A stretch of 44,682 bases of DNA, taken from contig JAFXZK010000124.1 in assembly GCA_017541265.1 (NCBI GenBank), forward strand, positions 1 to 44,682, given 5' to 3'. The notes under the pieces are model-generated. The model saw nothing but the letters and a program-made list of their open reading frames with translations. It was not told where the DNA came from and did no database searches. Source of the stretch: Bacteroidaceae bacterium. GTDB lineage: Bacteria > Bacteroidota > Bacteroidia > Bacteroidales > Bacteroidaceae. Below are positions 8,938 to 17,774 of the stretch, piece after piece. Made by a program: the position numbers and the translations under genes. Every line of letters begins with the position of its first letter. Position 1 is the stretch's first letter.

Positions 8938-9003
8938 TTGCTTTGTCATGACAAAGCAATTGCTTCATCATGACCAAGCAATTGCTTCATCATGATGAAG
9001 CAA
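8938..9003. repeat. 22-bp hairpin array 1: three abutting 22-bp palindromes
   Basis: Three 22-bp palindromes abut without spacers: 8938-8959 (perfect, half-site TTGCTTTGTCA), 8960-8981 (imperfect, TTGCTTCATCA with TGACCAAGCAA) and 8982-9003 (perfect, half-site TTGCTTCATCA). All share TTGCTT..TCATGA..AAGCAA. No spacers, so it is not a CRISPR. It lies about 70 bp beyond the terminator of the 9158-12322 gene. Confidence 0.95.
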
Positions 9004-9069
9004 TGAAGACAACGTGGCGTGTTTTAACAGCAGGCTGCATGACCTGGCCAAACAAGCACGGAATCGCCA

Positions 9070-9103
9070 CAAAAAAGGCGGCTCCCGCTATGTGGAGCCG
9101 CCT
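9070..9103 (-). terminator. Intrinsic terminator of the 9158-12322 gene
   Basis: On the minus strand there is a perfect 10-bp stem AGGCGGCTCC / GGAGCCGCCT with an 8-base loop, followed by a run of Ts (plus-strand A run 9070-9076). It lies 54 bases after the stop codon. Confidence 0.9.
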
Positions 9104-9120
9104 ACTATTTTACTATTTAC

Positions 9121-9152
9121 TCTCCCTTCCCTTTAGGGGAGGGTTGGGGAGA
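9121..9152. repeat. GC-rich REP-like palindrome (CTCCC...GGGGAGGG)
   Basis: The sequence runs CTCCCTTCCCTTTAGGGGAG and continues with GGTTGGGGAGAG, an imperfect hairpin between the stop codon of the 9158-12322 gene and its terminator. A relative lies inside the CotH gene at 16633-16666. Confidence 0.65.
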
Positions 9153-9157
9153 GGCTT

Positions 9158-12100
9158 TTACTTCAGGATCTTCTTGCCGTTCACGATGTTGATGCCCTTC
9201 TGCATCTTGCTGATGCGCTGACCGGCGATGTTGTAGATGAGGCCGTTCTCGGCAACCGTCTCAACATTTGCTATGCCAGTAGGATCCTCTTCGGCGAACT
9301 TGAAGATGAAGCCCTTAACATCACTTCCAGCGGGAAGCTCAAGATAAGCCTTGCCAGCGGCGATGGTGCCACTTTCTGCCAAGAAGAAGCCAACTTCCTC
9401 ACCTTCGGGCTTAGCGAGAACGAACTTGCCAGCAGCTTCGATAGGTTCGAGCGTACCCTTCAGGTCGTTTACGATTTCCTCATCCTCTTGAGCAAGTTCC
9501 TTGGCGAGGGCATTGCTGCCATCGACTTCGTCGTCGTAAAGTCCGAGAGCACCACTCGGCATTCCTTCACCAACCTTGAATGAATAGGTTGCGGGATCAG
9601 CCTTGAGGATGACAGCTGTGAGTTCAGGAATAGTACCATCCAGTGCATTCAAGGTCAGGAACTTGTAATCACCAGGAGTTGTTCCGTTTTCACCATCTGT
9701 AATCACAGCAGTGTAAGCGGTTACGCCTTCAGGAATTGCAACGGGGAAGGGCATGTAAGTTGTAGCAAACTCAGCATCGCCTACCGTAATGCTGATTTCT
9801 GTGCCTTCAGCGTCCACAACTTCCCATTGAGAGGCAGCAGCAGCAGCTTCCCAACCTACGATTGAACCGCCACTTGCGCAGTGCAGAGCAGAGAAACCTT
9901 CTGATCCTTCATCTGCGGGATTAGCCTGGAATGCTGCATAACCTACAGCAGGAACAACAACGGTGTAGTCGGCAGCGTCAGCGGTTGCTGTAACCTGTCC
10001 GCTCTTTGTAACAGTTGCAGGAGCAAACTTGCCCATCAAGCCGATAGAATAGGTAGTGTCACCAGTCTTGGTCAGCTTCACAATATTCTTGGCACCCTTT
10101 ATTTCATCATAGTTGCCATACATATTAGCGTCGCTTGGGTCAATGCCCATGTAGGTGCCATAGTTCTTGTTCTTCAGGAGGTAGTAGCCTGTCTCGGGAA
10201 GAACGAACTGAGAGAGGTCGGTCAGATCTACAGCATCCAGACTCTCCTTCAGGGCCTTGTAGGTTGCGAAGGGGCACTCGGTCTTGTATGCAGGATCCCA
10301 ACCGAGGGCAGCCTTGGCTTCATCGGTGAATGTGAAGTAACCTGTTGCATCGAATGCGGGAGCAATCTCGTCAACTACGAAGCTTGCGAAGTTTGTAGGA
10401 ACGTCGAATACTGTGAATGCAGAGCCAGCGTCGCCAATGTTGCCGGTGGTGTTCCAGAACTTCAGAGAACCGCCTGCGCCACCATACTGGTTGATGTAGA
10501 GGTCAGTGCCGGGAACACCCAGGCAGAATGAGTTGGCAGGAACACTCGTGTTGGTGCTGGCAACAATCTTCCATAAATGATAGCCTTCTGAGTCATCCAT
10601 TATGGTAGGAATACTGCCACTGTTCAGGCTGGCTACGTCTCCATAGGCGAAGCTCTTGCCTTCACCTTCAGCCTTGTTGATAACCTTGAAGCCATTGTAG
10701 CCGTCGCCAAGGAATGCCCACTGGTAAGAGTCCTCAACAAGACCCATTGTGTTGGCGTTCTGTGTCTTGTATGCACCGTCGCCGTCCTTGACAGCACTTG
10801 TTACATACCATGTGCCACGCATTGCCATATTCTGCCATTGAGCATTAGCAAAGTCTGCAGAGAGCTTGAACGGGCCATTCCATGTTGCAGTGAACTCAAT
10901 GGTCGTCTCATTCTCGCTGATGGTAACATCCACGTCATTGTAGGTGTAGTAGGGACGCTTGAACTCATCAAGCAGGGTGGTGATTTTGGCACCAAGCTTT
11001 GTTGGCTGCGGCTCAGAGGTGAAGATGGTGTTGCCCAACTCATCCTTCACAACGTAGGTCACAAAATATGAGGGATGGAAGTATGCTTCCAGTTCTGCCA
11101 AAGCATCTGTCGGGTCGAAGTCAGCAGCTTCAACCATATAATACTGATTGCCCTCGTCGGCTGTGCTCCAGCTGTCGATGACATATCCCAGAGGTGCGTT
11201 GCCGTTTGTGTTGAGATACTTGCCTGCCACATTGAAGTGCCACAGGAAGTAGGGTGCTGTTTTCGCTTCCATTACAATGGCATCTTCTGTGCTGAAGCCT
11301 ACGGTTGTCAAGTCGAGTGCCACGCTGGCATCGTTCTTGATGAACTTGTTCTCATCGACACTGAAGATGTAGTAGTTGTCTTCATAGTTGAGGAGGGCGA
11401 ACTTGCCGAGGGGCTGTGCGTTGGCTGTCGCGTCGTTCAGGGCTGTATTAACCATACTGCCGTTGTAGGCAATCATTGCGCCGCGGTCGCAACCGACATT
11501 GTATGCCTTGTTGTTGCTCAGGCCTGCCAGAGACTTAACAACGCCAGGCTTCTCGGTGCGGGTGATTGTAATTGTGCAGTCGGTGTCGCCGATCGTGCCA
11601 GATGCTGTGTAGTCATAGCAGAAATTCTCGTGGAAGAAGCCATTGAAGTCCATACCTGTGCCAGGCAGAGGAGTGATAATTCCGCTGTTAGCTTCCTGCT
11701 TCTTGGTTGTTGAGCTTACCACAGTTGTGCCGTCGGACTCAACGAGCTTGTAGGTAACATTGACAGTTGTCAGAGGACCTTCGAAGTCCCAAATGTAAGC
11801 CTTGTCGTAGCTGTAGCAGGGAGTAACCACCTCATTGTTGATGTAGTATGTCCAGTGTGTACGAGCTGCGTCATTCCAGCTGCTTGTGCCGTCGGCACAG
11901 TTACAGGAACGGATGGCATACTTGCCGTCGCTGTTCAGGTAAAGAATCTGCCTTTCCCAGTCAGTACGGTCGCCAGTAGAATGAGCAAAGTTGCCCGGCT
12001 TCAGATTGGCCTGGTTGTTGCTCAAAGGAGGATTGGTGAATCGATCTGTTCCCGTGTCAATACGGAAGCCTGTTCCGAAGTGACCACCAGAGGTCTTGGT

Positions 12101-12322
12101 GATGGTGAAGTAACCAGCATTGTCCTTGTTACTTGTCAATCCTCCGCCTGTAGTCACATAATAGTCTGTACCACTCACCGTAGTCTTGATGCGGTAGGTG
12201 CCGCCTTCTGTAATGGCCTCTTTCGCTGCAAGATAGTCAGCGTCGCTTGTGTTCTGTGCCATTACGCCCGTCCATGTCATCATCGATAACACAGCGGTCA
12301 AGAGAAGTTTGATTTTTCTCAT
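9158..12322 (-). CDS. Large secreted protein of unknown function with C-terminal sorting tail
   Basis: A 1054-residue protein with a signal peptide (about 1-22). Residues about 36-175 form a beta-rich domain with the conserved blocks YYVT, LSNNQANLKPG, DWERQILYLN, AIRSCN, SSWNDAARTHWTYY and YSYDKAYIWDFE. The same blocks occur near the N-terminus of the product of 20751-25355, so the two define a shared domain family. Further beta-trefoil-like strings occur later (GYYLLKNKNYGTYMGID, about 720). The tail LIYNIAGQRISKMQKG...GKKILK is a CTD. No catalytic motif is visible; a binding or structural surface role is a guess. It has its own good promoter (12398-12429) and terminator (9070-9103), so it is probably monocistronic. 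Confidence 0.85.
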   Translation of the reverse strand: MRKIKLLLTAVLSMMTWTGVMAQNTSDADYLAAKEAITEGGTYRIKTTVSGTDYYVTTGGGLTSNKDNAGYFTITKTSGGHFGTGFRIDTGTDRFTNPPLSNNQANLKPGNFAHSTGDRTDWERQILYLNSDGKYAIRSCNCADGTSSWNDAARTHWTYYINNEVVTPCYSYDKAYIWDFEGPLTTVNVTYKLVESDGTTVVSSTTKKQEANSGIITPLPGTGMDFNGFFHENFCYDYTASGTIGDTDCTITITRTEKPGVVKSLAGLSNNKAYNVGCDRGAMIAYNGSMVNTALNDATANAQPLGKFALLNYEDNYYIFSVDENKFIKNDASVALDLTTVGFSTEDAIVMEAKTAPYFLWHFNVAGKYLNTNGNAPLGYVIDSWSTADEGNQYYMVEAADFDPTDALAELEAYFHPSYFVTYVVKDELGNTIFTSEPQPTKLGAKITTLLDEFKRPYYTYNDVDVTISENETTIEFTATWNGPFKLSADFANAQWQNMAMRGTWYVTSAVKDGDGAYKTQNANTMGLVEDSYQWAFLGDGYNGFKVINKAEGEGKSFAYGDVASLNSGSIPTIMDDSEGYHLWKIVASTNTSVPANSFCLGVPGTDLYINQYGGAGGSLKFWNTTGNIGDAGSAFTVFDVPTNFASFVVDEIAPAFDATGYFTFTDEAKAALGWDPAYKTECPFATYKALKESLDAVDLTDLSQFVLPETGYYLLKNKNYGTYMGIDPSDANMYGNYDEIKGAKNIVKLTKTGDTTYSIGLMGKFAPATVTKSGQVTATADAADYTVVVPAVGYAAFQANPADEGSEGFSALHCASGGSIVGWEAAAAASQWEVVDAEGTEISITVGDAEFATTYMPFPVAIPEGVTAYTAVITDGENGTTPGDYKFLTLNALDGTIPELTAVILKADPATYSFKVGEGMPSGALGLYDDEVDGSNALAKELAQEDEEIVNDLKGTLEPIEAAGKFVLAKPEGEEVGFFLAESGTIAAGKAYLELPAGSDVKGFIFKFAEEDPTGIANVETVAENGLIYNIAGQRISKMQKGINIVNGKKILK

Positions 12323-12397
12323 AATGAATTAGTTTAGGTTAATAAAAAGGTTAATTAAATTGGTTTATATTATTTTATTAAATAGTCTTTATCGCCA

Positions 12398-12429
12398 CAA
12401 AGTTACAATTAATTATTTTAATTGCAAAT
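12398..12429 (-). promoter_or_regulatory. Bacteroidota promoter of the 9158-12322 gene
   Basis: Minus strand: ATTTGC at 12424-12429 (-33 element) and TAACTTTG at 12398-12405 (-7 element), with 19-20 bases between TTG and the -7 box. The leader to the ATG is about 70 bases and AT-rich. Confidence 0.85.
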
Positions 12430-12498
12430 AAAAATTGAAGAAAAATGAAGCCTAACGGCAAAAAACAAAAAAAAGGAAGAGGGTTTTCCCTGCTTCCA

Positions 12499-12756
12499 TC
12501 ACGTCAAAAAAGTTTGTTTCTCTTTGATTCGTTTCAGAGCCAAAGCCGATACTTCCTGAATCATTTGCTTGGCAGGTTCCAAATATGGCAGGACATCGTT
12601 CTTTGTCAGTCCGTATGTGTCATCATAGTCTCCTGTGAGACGCATCGTGAAGAGGTCGTGGTACAGTACTACACCGCACGCCTGATCGTATGCCCGTTGT
12701 GCTTTCTCCAGACGGAACTCAACGACAGCTTTCCGTTCTTCTGCGTTCAGGCTCAT
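12499..12756 (-). pseudogene. HEPN-domain protein of an MNT/HEPN pair, internally shortened
   Basis: 85 residues. The N-terminus EERKAVVEFRLEKAQRAYDQA and the C-terminal part LFTMRLTGDYDDTYGLTK...PYLEPAKQMIQEV match the two ends of minimal HEPN proteins (usually 120-140 residues). The central helices are missing, including the segment that normally carries the R-x4-6-H RNase motif. The join falls near ACGVVLYHDLF. The ATG overlaps the MNT stop codon by four bases (ATGA), a typical translationally coupled arrangement. If active HEPN toxin requires the R-x4-6-H residues, this copy should be inactive as an RNase. It may still fold as a remnant partner. I call it a degenerate gene, not a confirmed pseudogene. 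Confidence 0.7.
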
Positions 12757-13082
12757 AGGGTGACTCCTTCTTTCATTACGTTCTTATAGAAGGGGGTGTA
12801 ACTTTTCGACTCCCATTCTTTGGTCGTGTAAATGATGGGGTGGATCATCTCGTCCATTTCCCAGCCCAACTCAAAGATGGGATAGGAGATGTTCTCCTTG
12901 TCGCCTCGTGTGATACTTTCCTTGTCTAATAGGATAAGGATGTCCCAATCGGAGTCCTTGCGTGCGTTGCCTCTGGCACGAGAACCGAACAGAATGGCTC
13001 TGGCCTTGGGCTGGCTGGCATCTCGCAGGACGTTTTGAATGCCTGTGGCAATTTTGCTTTGCGTAGAGAGGGACTTATTCAT
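12753..13082 (-). CDS. MNT-type nucleotidyltransferase (antitoxin of MNT/HEPN pair)
   Basis: 109 residues with a minimal nucleotidyltransferase core: FGSRARGNARKDSDWDILIL gives the GS motif (Ser34) and the DxD pair Asp45 and Asp47. In characterised MntA/HepT systems the MNT protein AMPylates and silences the HEPN RNase. Here the partner has lost its centre. A clean promoter (13114-13146) precedes the gene. The pair sits between two large secreted-protein genes, with 101 bases to the CotH stop codon. Confidence 0.88.
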   Translation of the reverse strand: MNKSLSTQSKIATGIQNVLRDASQPKARAILFGSRARGNARKDSDWDILILLDKESITRGDKENISYPIFELGWEMDEMIHPIIYTTKEWESKSYTPFYKNVMKEGVTL

Positions 13083-13113
13083 ACTACTTCTTTACAAATA
13101 GTCTATATCGCTG

Positions 13114-13146
13114 CAAATATAGTCATTTTGTATTAATGTTGCAAAT
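13114..13146 (-). promoter_or_regulatory. Bacteroidota promoter of the MNT/HEPN pair
   Basis: Minus strand: ATTTGC at 13141-13146 and TATATTTG at 13114-13121, with 20 bases between TTG and the -7 box. The ATG of the MNT gene follows about 30 bases downstream. Confidence 0.85.
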
Positions 13147-13183
13147 AAAAGCTGGGGAAAAACACGAAAAAGCGGAGCTGATG

Positions 13184-16100
13184 TTAAAAAGGAAGTCCTT
13201 TTGTTACCTTTGTGCTTCCGTCTTTGTATATTTCCTTGCGGATAATCATTCCCTGAGGCAATTTGCTGTTTGGTAATTTGTCATTTGCAATTAAGCGACC
13301 GCTTAAGTCGTAATACTGAACGGCTTGAACTTTGCCGGCGGAAGCAATGGCTGGCTTAATCTCGTCCAGCACATCCTGGCTGGCGAACCAAAGCGGATAA
13401 GGCCTCTGCAATGTGCCCAACTGTTTGCCAGATTGGAATGTGGCGTAGCCTTCGGAGCCATAGACTTCGCCCTGGGCATCGAGCAGGCGGAACACGATGC
13501 GCTCTTCCGAATCCTGTCCGGGAGAGGGCGCTCCGCCATGAATGTTCATGTAGAGAAGCCCATCCTCCAAAGTGCCGACACCTCTGCATTCATCGCCGCA
13601 GAAGGCTCCAACGTAGTAAGGCTCGTCAAGGGACAACTGCTCGTCGGCACTTACGCTGGCCACAATAGTCATCACATCGGGGTAGGCATGAAGCCAATTG
13701 CCACTTGACCAATTGCTGTCCATGTTTTCTTCACCCGAGAAAAGCGCCTGGCGTGCGGCAGCATAGTGTTTGGTGCGAGACCTCATGGGGCTGAGGCTCT
13801 GCCAGCAGAACTCCTGTTCGCGTGCTGTATAGAGCATGTAGGCTTGGCCGGGCTGCAATATGGTGAGAGGCCCGTGCCACTGTCCGTCTTCGTATGTGGC
13901 AAAGACATCCAAGCCAACTATCCTGTCGCCTTCCTCCGGTGCGAAGTTGGCAAGGGCGGCCTCCAGCGTTGTGGCATTGTAGAGCGGACAGCCTATCCAG
14001 TTCCATCCGCGCTGCAGGGTGACGGGCAATTCGACGTCGTAGATTTCGCCGCGCAGCACGACGTTGCCTGCCTGCTGCATCTTAATTTTGTAACCTCTGG
14101 TTGCCTCCAGGGTTTTCAGAGTTCCCTGCCATCCTTCATTCTCGGTCAACAGGAGGCTGTCTTCCTGTCCTATCAGGCATTGGGCGTTTATGAGGAAGCG
14201 GCTTTTGTCTATGTCGTCGTACATGTTGTGCGAGGTCCAGTTCCATCCCTCCGCCAGTTCGAGAGTGATGGTCCGGTCCGTGCCCAGCCAGCCGTCGTCG
14301 GTGATGGCATTGTAGTCCATCATGCCGAGCTTGTTTGTCTTGTCTATGGTGGGCTGGTTCAGGATGGTAGCCATGTTGCCGCCGTCGGGGTATCTGCCGT
14401 AGGTCTGCCATTTGCCTTGCTCCATGTAGTCCAGACGGTCAGCCCACGAGCCGTCGGCCGCCTGTATGCTGACGCATGAGCCGTCGGCATTGCTCAGCTT
14501 GAAGGGGGCGTGCAGCTGGCTGATGGCATCCCTCTCGTCGCACCAGATGATGCGTGTGCCGTGCGCCGGCACAATGAGATTCTCGTTCCATGCTTCTTGC
14601 CCCTCGCCCTTTGTTATCCGGTACTTCTGCGGCTTCCTGCGGCTGTCGCTCAGGTAGAGTCCCTCCAGGCTGATGTCCTGGTCGGTAGTGTTGTAGAGTT
14701 CCACCCAGTCGGACTTCTTGACGTATTCACTGATATAGATGTCGTTGCCTGCGCTCACCTCGTTGATGCGCAGGGGTGCGGCACCGTTTTCCCATCGCTG
14801 CTGTTCATCTGTGATGGGCGTGAACAAGGCTGTCAGTACGAGCTGGCTGTTGCTCTCGAAGTTTTCGTGCAAGTCCACGCTGCTTTCCGTCGAAACCATT
14901 TCCCCGCCTTTGCCGGTCAGGGTGAGGTTGCCGTCGAACCAAATGTCGCTGCTGGTTCCATGACAGTTCTTCACTTCAACTGCTATCTGGTTGTCGCCAG
15001 CCACCAGATACTCGTGCGGAATATCGAAGCTGCCCGAGTAAGGCTCCTGACCCTCGTAGTGTTCGCCTATGGTATAGTCGGCATACGTCGAACCGCTGGC
15101 AACATAGTAGCCGCCAACCTCATGACCGTTCACATAGAGCATCATGCCGTCGTCTATCTGGTAGTTGAACGTCAGGATGTCCTCGTCGTCGAGTAGGGTG
15201 TTGAGGTGGAAGGTCTTGCGGAAGTAGTAGGTGGAGCGTTTCCTGCCTGAGCCTTGGTCGAGCTTCGTGACGGAATTCTCCTGCATGTAGTAGCCGGCAT
15301 TGGCAAAGCCGAAAGGAGCCGTCCCTGTGCGCCATCCGTCCTGCGCCTCGGCGAAGGACGGGGACTTCCAGTCGAAGCCGTCCATCGAGCCTTGGTCATA
15401 GTACATCCATTCGGTGCCAAAGGGGATTAGGGTAGTGGTGGAGGCTGTCTGGCCTTCCGTCTTCCAGCCGCTGAAGGTGTAGCCAGCCGGAGCTTTTGCC
15501 GAGAGCATGATGGGCTGGTCGTTGTTGTACGAGTAGAGATAGCCGGCGAACTTGCCAGTGGGAATCTCCTGCCCGTTCACGGCCAGACGTGCCTCTGGGA
15601 TGTTGGCAGAGATGTTGGCATATAGGTTGTAGCTGATCTTGTAGTAGCTGCGCAAGGTGTTGATGCGTGAGCCGTTGTATGCCGAGCGTATGGAGTTTAT
15701 CAAGCCTGTGTTCGATCTACTGCTCTCGAAGCGCAGGGCGGGATTGATGTTTTCATAGATATCCCAGACAATCTCTTCGCAGCGTATGGGTTCGAACACA
15801 CTTCCATCCACGAGGCAGTAGGCGTCCATGAACTGTCGGCGGAAGGCGTCGTACTTCATCAGGTTGCGGAAGAGGTTGTCCACGTTGGTGCTCACGCTGG
15901 ATTCCAGCACCCGTGTCAGCATGTCGGAATATGCAAAAGCGGAGTCTGTGTCGAAGAGCACGAAGTGGAACTTGCCGTCCGTGCGGCTGCGGAAACCTTT
16001 TACGTTGTTGTTATTTGTTATCCAGTCCGATGCTCCCATGTAGCACTCCAGCGCCATGTAGTTGATGAATTCGTCCATGTCCACCATGTCGCATATCTCC

Positions 16101-17620
16101 TGATAGACTTCTTCCGAATTGGTCGAGGCCAGTTGTGCTGCCAGTCTCTGCAATTCCATCCAGGCTTGGTCGTCGCCCATCTTCTGGTTGTATTGTCCGT
16201 TGCTCAGGTCGAACTGGTCCATGTCGTCGAAGTCGATGCCGTAGTTGCTGAGGGCGAAGTGCTTGTTGTTGCTTTCGCGGATGTTGAGCATGCCGTAGTA
16301 TTCTCCGTTCAGGAAGACGTGGGCAGGCTGATAGTCCTGGCAGTCAATGTAGAAGCCGCTCTTCAGCACAATCTGCTGTATGGCGGGGTCGATGATGCGT
16401 GCGTAGGTGTCGTTGCCGCCGTTGCGCACCTGCCAGCAGCGGTATTTGTTGTGGGGTTTCAAAGGGAAGACGGGGTAGTCTATCACATTCACGCCCTCGT
16501 ACCGCTTGTCCGTCTTGATGCGGAAGGACGGTCTTGCCTCCCAATACCTGCCGTCCACAGTGGCTCCTCCGTAAGCCCTCGTCCAGCCACCGCATATCTC
16601 CAGGTCTGTCTCTTGGTTTAAGACCATTGACCACCCCTCCCCCTCTACGGGGGAGTCGGAGGGGGTCTTTGGCACCAGGTATTCCATGTTGATGGGACGT
16701 TCCCAGTCCATGTTCCAGTTGCAGGCGCTGCTTTGCCCGTTGCCGCTGATGCCGTTGGTGCCCCTTATGAAGACGCCGACCTTGTCGTCGAAGAAGTTCT
16801 TCGGCTCCGAGCATACAGACAGGATGGGCAGGTAGTAGTTGTGGTTTGCGTAGATGTAGCTGCGTGTCACCACGGGACTGGGCAGATAGCCGTCCTTTAT
16901 GAGGCAGAGGCGCAGGATGGTGGTGGAGCTGATGTTGAAGCGTCCGTCGGAGCTTGTCTCGCCGTTGGTTGCCGTTGGCGCACTGCCGTCGGTGGTGTAC
17001 CGCAGGGTCGTGCCTGTCGGTATCTTGACGCGCACCGAAAAGTCTTGCGTGAAGACGCGGCTATCGGTGTTCACGACAGGTGGCTGCAGCCTCGTGGAAG
17101 CGAAAATGCTGGTGGTGTTGGTGGCGCCAGGTGTGGGGTTGCCGGTGGCTTTCCACTCGTCTCCGCCATCCTGGGTGCGTGCCCACGAGCAGCGCGGGAC
17201 AGCTTGCGGATAGGTCACAGACGAGATGACCGACTTGTCGGCAGACAGCAGGCTGATGGTGCCGCCTTCGTATTCCAATTTGAACGGAATCTGCCGACGG
17301 GCATTATTGCCGTAGTTGCCTTCCGAGTAGTGGTGGTCGAACCAGAATGCCTTGAATTTGTTTGCCGGCACAGAGCCGTGAGCGGCCACGAATTTCATCT
17401 CGTTCACCCCGTCGCTCAGGTACATGCCTTGGAGCGAGATGGCTGTGTTCGTGGGGTTGTAGAATTCTATCCAGCTGCCGTAGCAGTTGGCGTTGTCGAG
17501 GTACTGGTCCAGGTTGGCGACCTGGACTTCATTGATTATCAGTGATGCGTCTGCCTGTTCCTGTGCCGGCACCATGGCGGGCAGCAACAGGATTAGCAGA
17601 GAGATGACATTTCTTCTCAT
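13184..17620 (-). CDS. Secreted CotH-kinase-like protein with lamin-tail domains and C-terminal sorting tail
   Basis: A 1478-residue protein with a signal peptide (about 1-19). Lamin-tail domain 1 is at about 27-160 (LIINEVQVANLDQYLDNA, WIEFYNPTNTAISLQGMYLSD). A chitobiase-C-like segment (TLRYTTDGSAPTATNG) is at about 205-220. The CotH kinase-like domain runs from about 255 to 620, with VFLNGEYYGMLNIRE, DWITNNNNVKGFR and FHFVLFDTDSAF. A second lamin-tail domain (LRINEVSAGNDIYISEYVKK) is at about 960-1080. The tail YYDLSGRLIANDKLPNSK is CTD-like but ends atypically in VTKGLPF. CotH proteins are atypical kinases in spore coats; in Bacteroidota they occur as surface proteins of unclear substrate. 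At 16633-16666 a GC-rich palindrome is read through in frame. A TACATTTG -7 element is at 17639-17646. Confidence 0.9.
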   Translation of the reverse strand: MRRNVISLLILLLPAMVPAQEQADASLIINEVQVANLDQYLDNANCYGSWIEFYNPTNTAISLQGMYLSDGVNEMKFVAAHGSVPANKFKAFWFDHHYSEGNYGNNARRQIPFKLEYEGGTISLLSADKSVISSVTYPQAVPRCSWARTQDGGDEWKATGNPTPGATNTTSIFASTRLQPPVVNTDSRVFTQDFSVRVKIPTGTTLRYTTDGSAPTATNGETSSDGRFNISSTTILRLCLIKDGYLPSPVVTRSYIYANHNYYLPILSVCSEPKNFFDDKVGVFIRGTNGISGNGQSSACNWNMDWERPINMEYLVPKTPSDSPVEGEGWSMVLNQETDLEICGGWTRAYGGATVDGRYWEARPSFRIKTDKRYEGVNVIDYPVFPLKPHNKYRCWQVRNGGNDTYARIIDPAIQQIVLKSGFYIDCQDYQPAHVFLNGEYYGMLNIRESNNKHFALSNYGIDFDDMDQFDLSNGQYNQKMGDDQAWMELQRLAAQLASTNSEEVYQEICDMVDMDEFINYMALECYMGASDWITNNNNVKGFRSRTDGKFHFVLFDTDSAFAYSDMLTRVLESSVSTNVDNLFRNLMKYDAFRRQFMDAYCLVDGSVFEPIRCEEIVWDIYENINPALRFESSRSNTGLINSIRSAYNGSRINTLRSYYKISYNLYANISANIPEARLAVNGQEIPTGKFAGYLYSYNNDQPIMLSAKAPAGYTFSGWKTEGQTASTTTLIPFGTEWMYYDQGSMDGFDWKSPSFAEAQDGWRTGTAPFGFANAGYYMQENSVTKLDQGSGRKRSTYYFRKTFHLNTLLDDEDILTFNYQIDDGMMLYVNGHEVGGYYVASGSTYADYTIGEHYEGQEPYSGSFDIPHEYLVAGDNQIAVEVKNCHGTSSDIWFDGNLTLTGKGGEMVSTESSVDLHENFESNSQLVLTALFTPITDEQQRWENGAAPLRINEVSAGNDIYISEYVKKSDWVELYNTTDQDISLEGLYLSDSRRKPQKYRITKGEGQEAWNENLIVPAHGTRIIWCDERDAISQLHAPFKLSNADGSCVSIQAADGSWADRLDYMEQGKWQTYGRYPDGGNMATILNQPTIDKTNKLGMMDYNAITDDGWLGTDRTITLELAEGWNWTSHNMYDDIDKSRFLINAQCLIGQEDSLLLTENEGWQGTLKTLEATRGYKIKMQQAGNVVLRGEIYDVELPVTLQRGWNWIGCPLYNATTLEAALANFAPEEGDRIVGLDVFATYEDGQWHGPLTILQPGQAYMLYTAREQEFCWQSLSPMRSRTKHYAAARQALFSGEENMDSNWSSGNWLHAYPDVMTIVASVSADEQLSLDEPYYVGAFCGDECRGVGTLEDGLLYMNIHGGAPSPGQDSEERIVFRLLDAQGEVYGSEGYATFQSGKQLGTLQRPYPLWFASQDVLDEIKPAIASAGKVQAVQYYDLSGRLIANDKLPNSKLPQGMIIRKEIYKDGSTKVTKGLPF
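13262..13300 (-). repeat. In-frame AATTTG-type simple repeat in the CotH protein CTD loop
   Basis: Imperfect 7-8 base units around AAATTG/CAAATGA encode IANDKLPNSKLPQG in the CTD. Equivalent coding repeats occur at 20394-20428 and 32982-33019. Confidence 0.7.
16633..16666. repeat. GC-rich REP-like palindrome inside the CotH coding frame
   Basis: The sequence CCCCTCCCCCTCTACGGGGG continues with an AGTCGGAGGGGG arm, forming an imperfect hairpin. On the coding strand it is read in frame as KTPSDSPVEGEGWSM. It resembles the intergenic palindrome at 9121-9152. Confidence 0.75.
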
Positions 17621-17638
17621 TTTTTACATGTTTGGGTG

Positions 17639-17646
17639 CAAATGTA
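17639..17646 (-). promoter_or_regulatory. -7 element upstream of the CotH gene
   Basis: TACATTTG on the minus strand matches TAnnTTTG, with the ATG about 20 bases downstream. No -33 TTTG at the right distance was found. Confidence 0.5.
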
Positions 17647-17774
17647 CTCTTTTTTATTAAATATATAATTTATTAGGCAAATAATAATTCCTAATTCTTG
17701 ACTTTTGTGTGACAACGTATCGAAAAAAACACTAACTTTACACCGCAAAAGGCTATACATTATATTTTATTACC

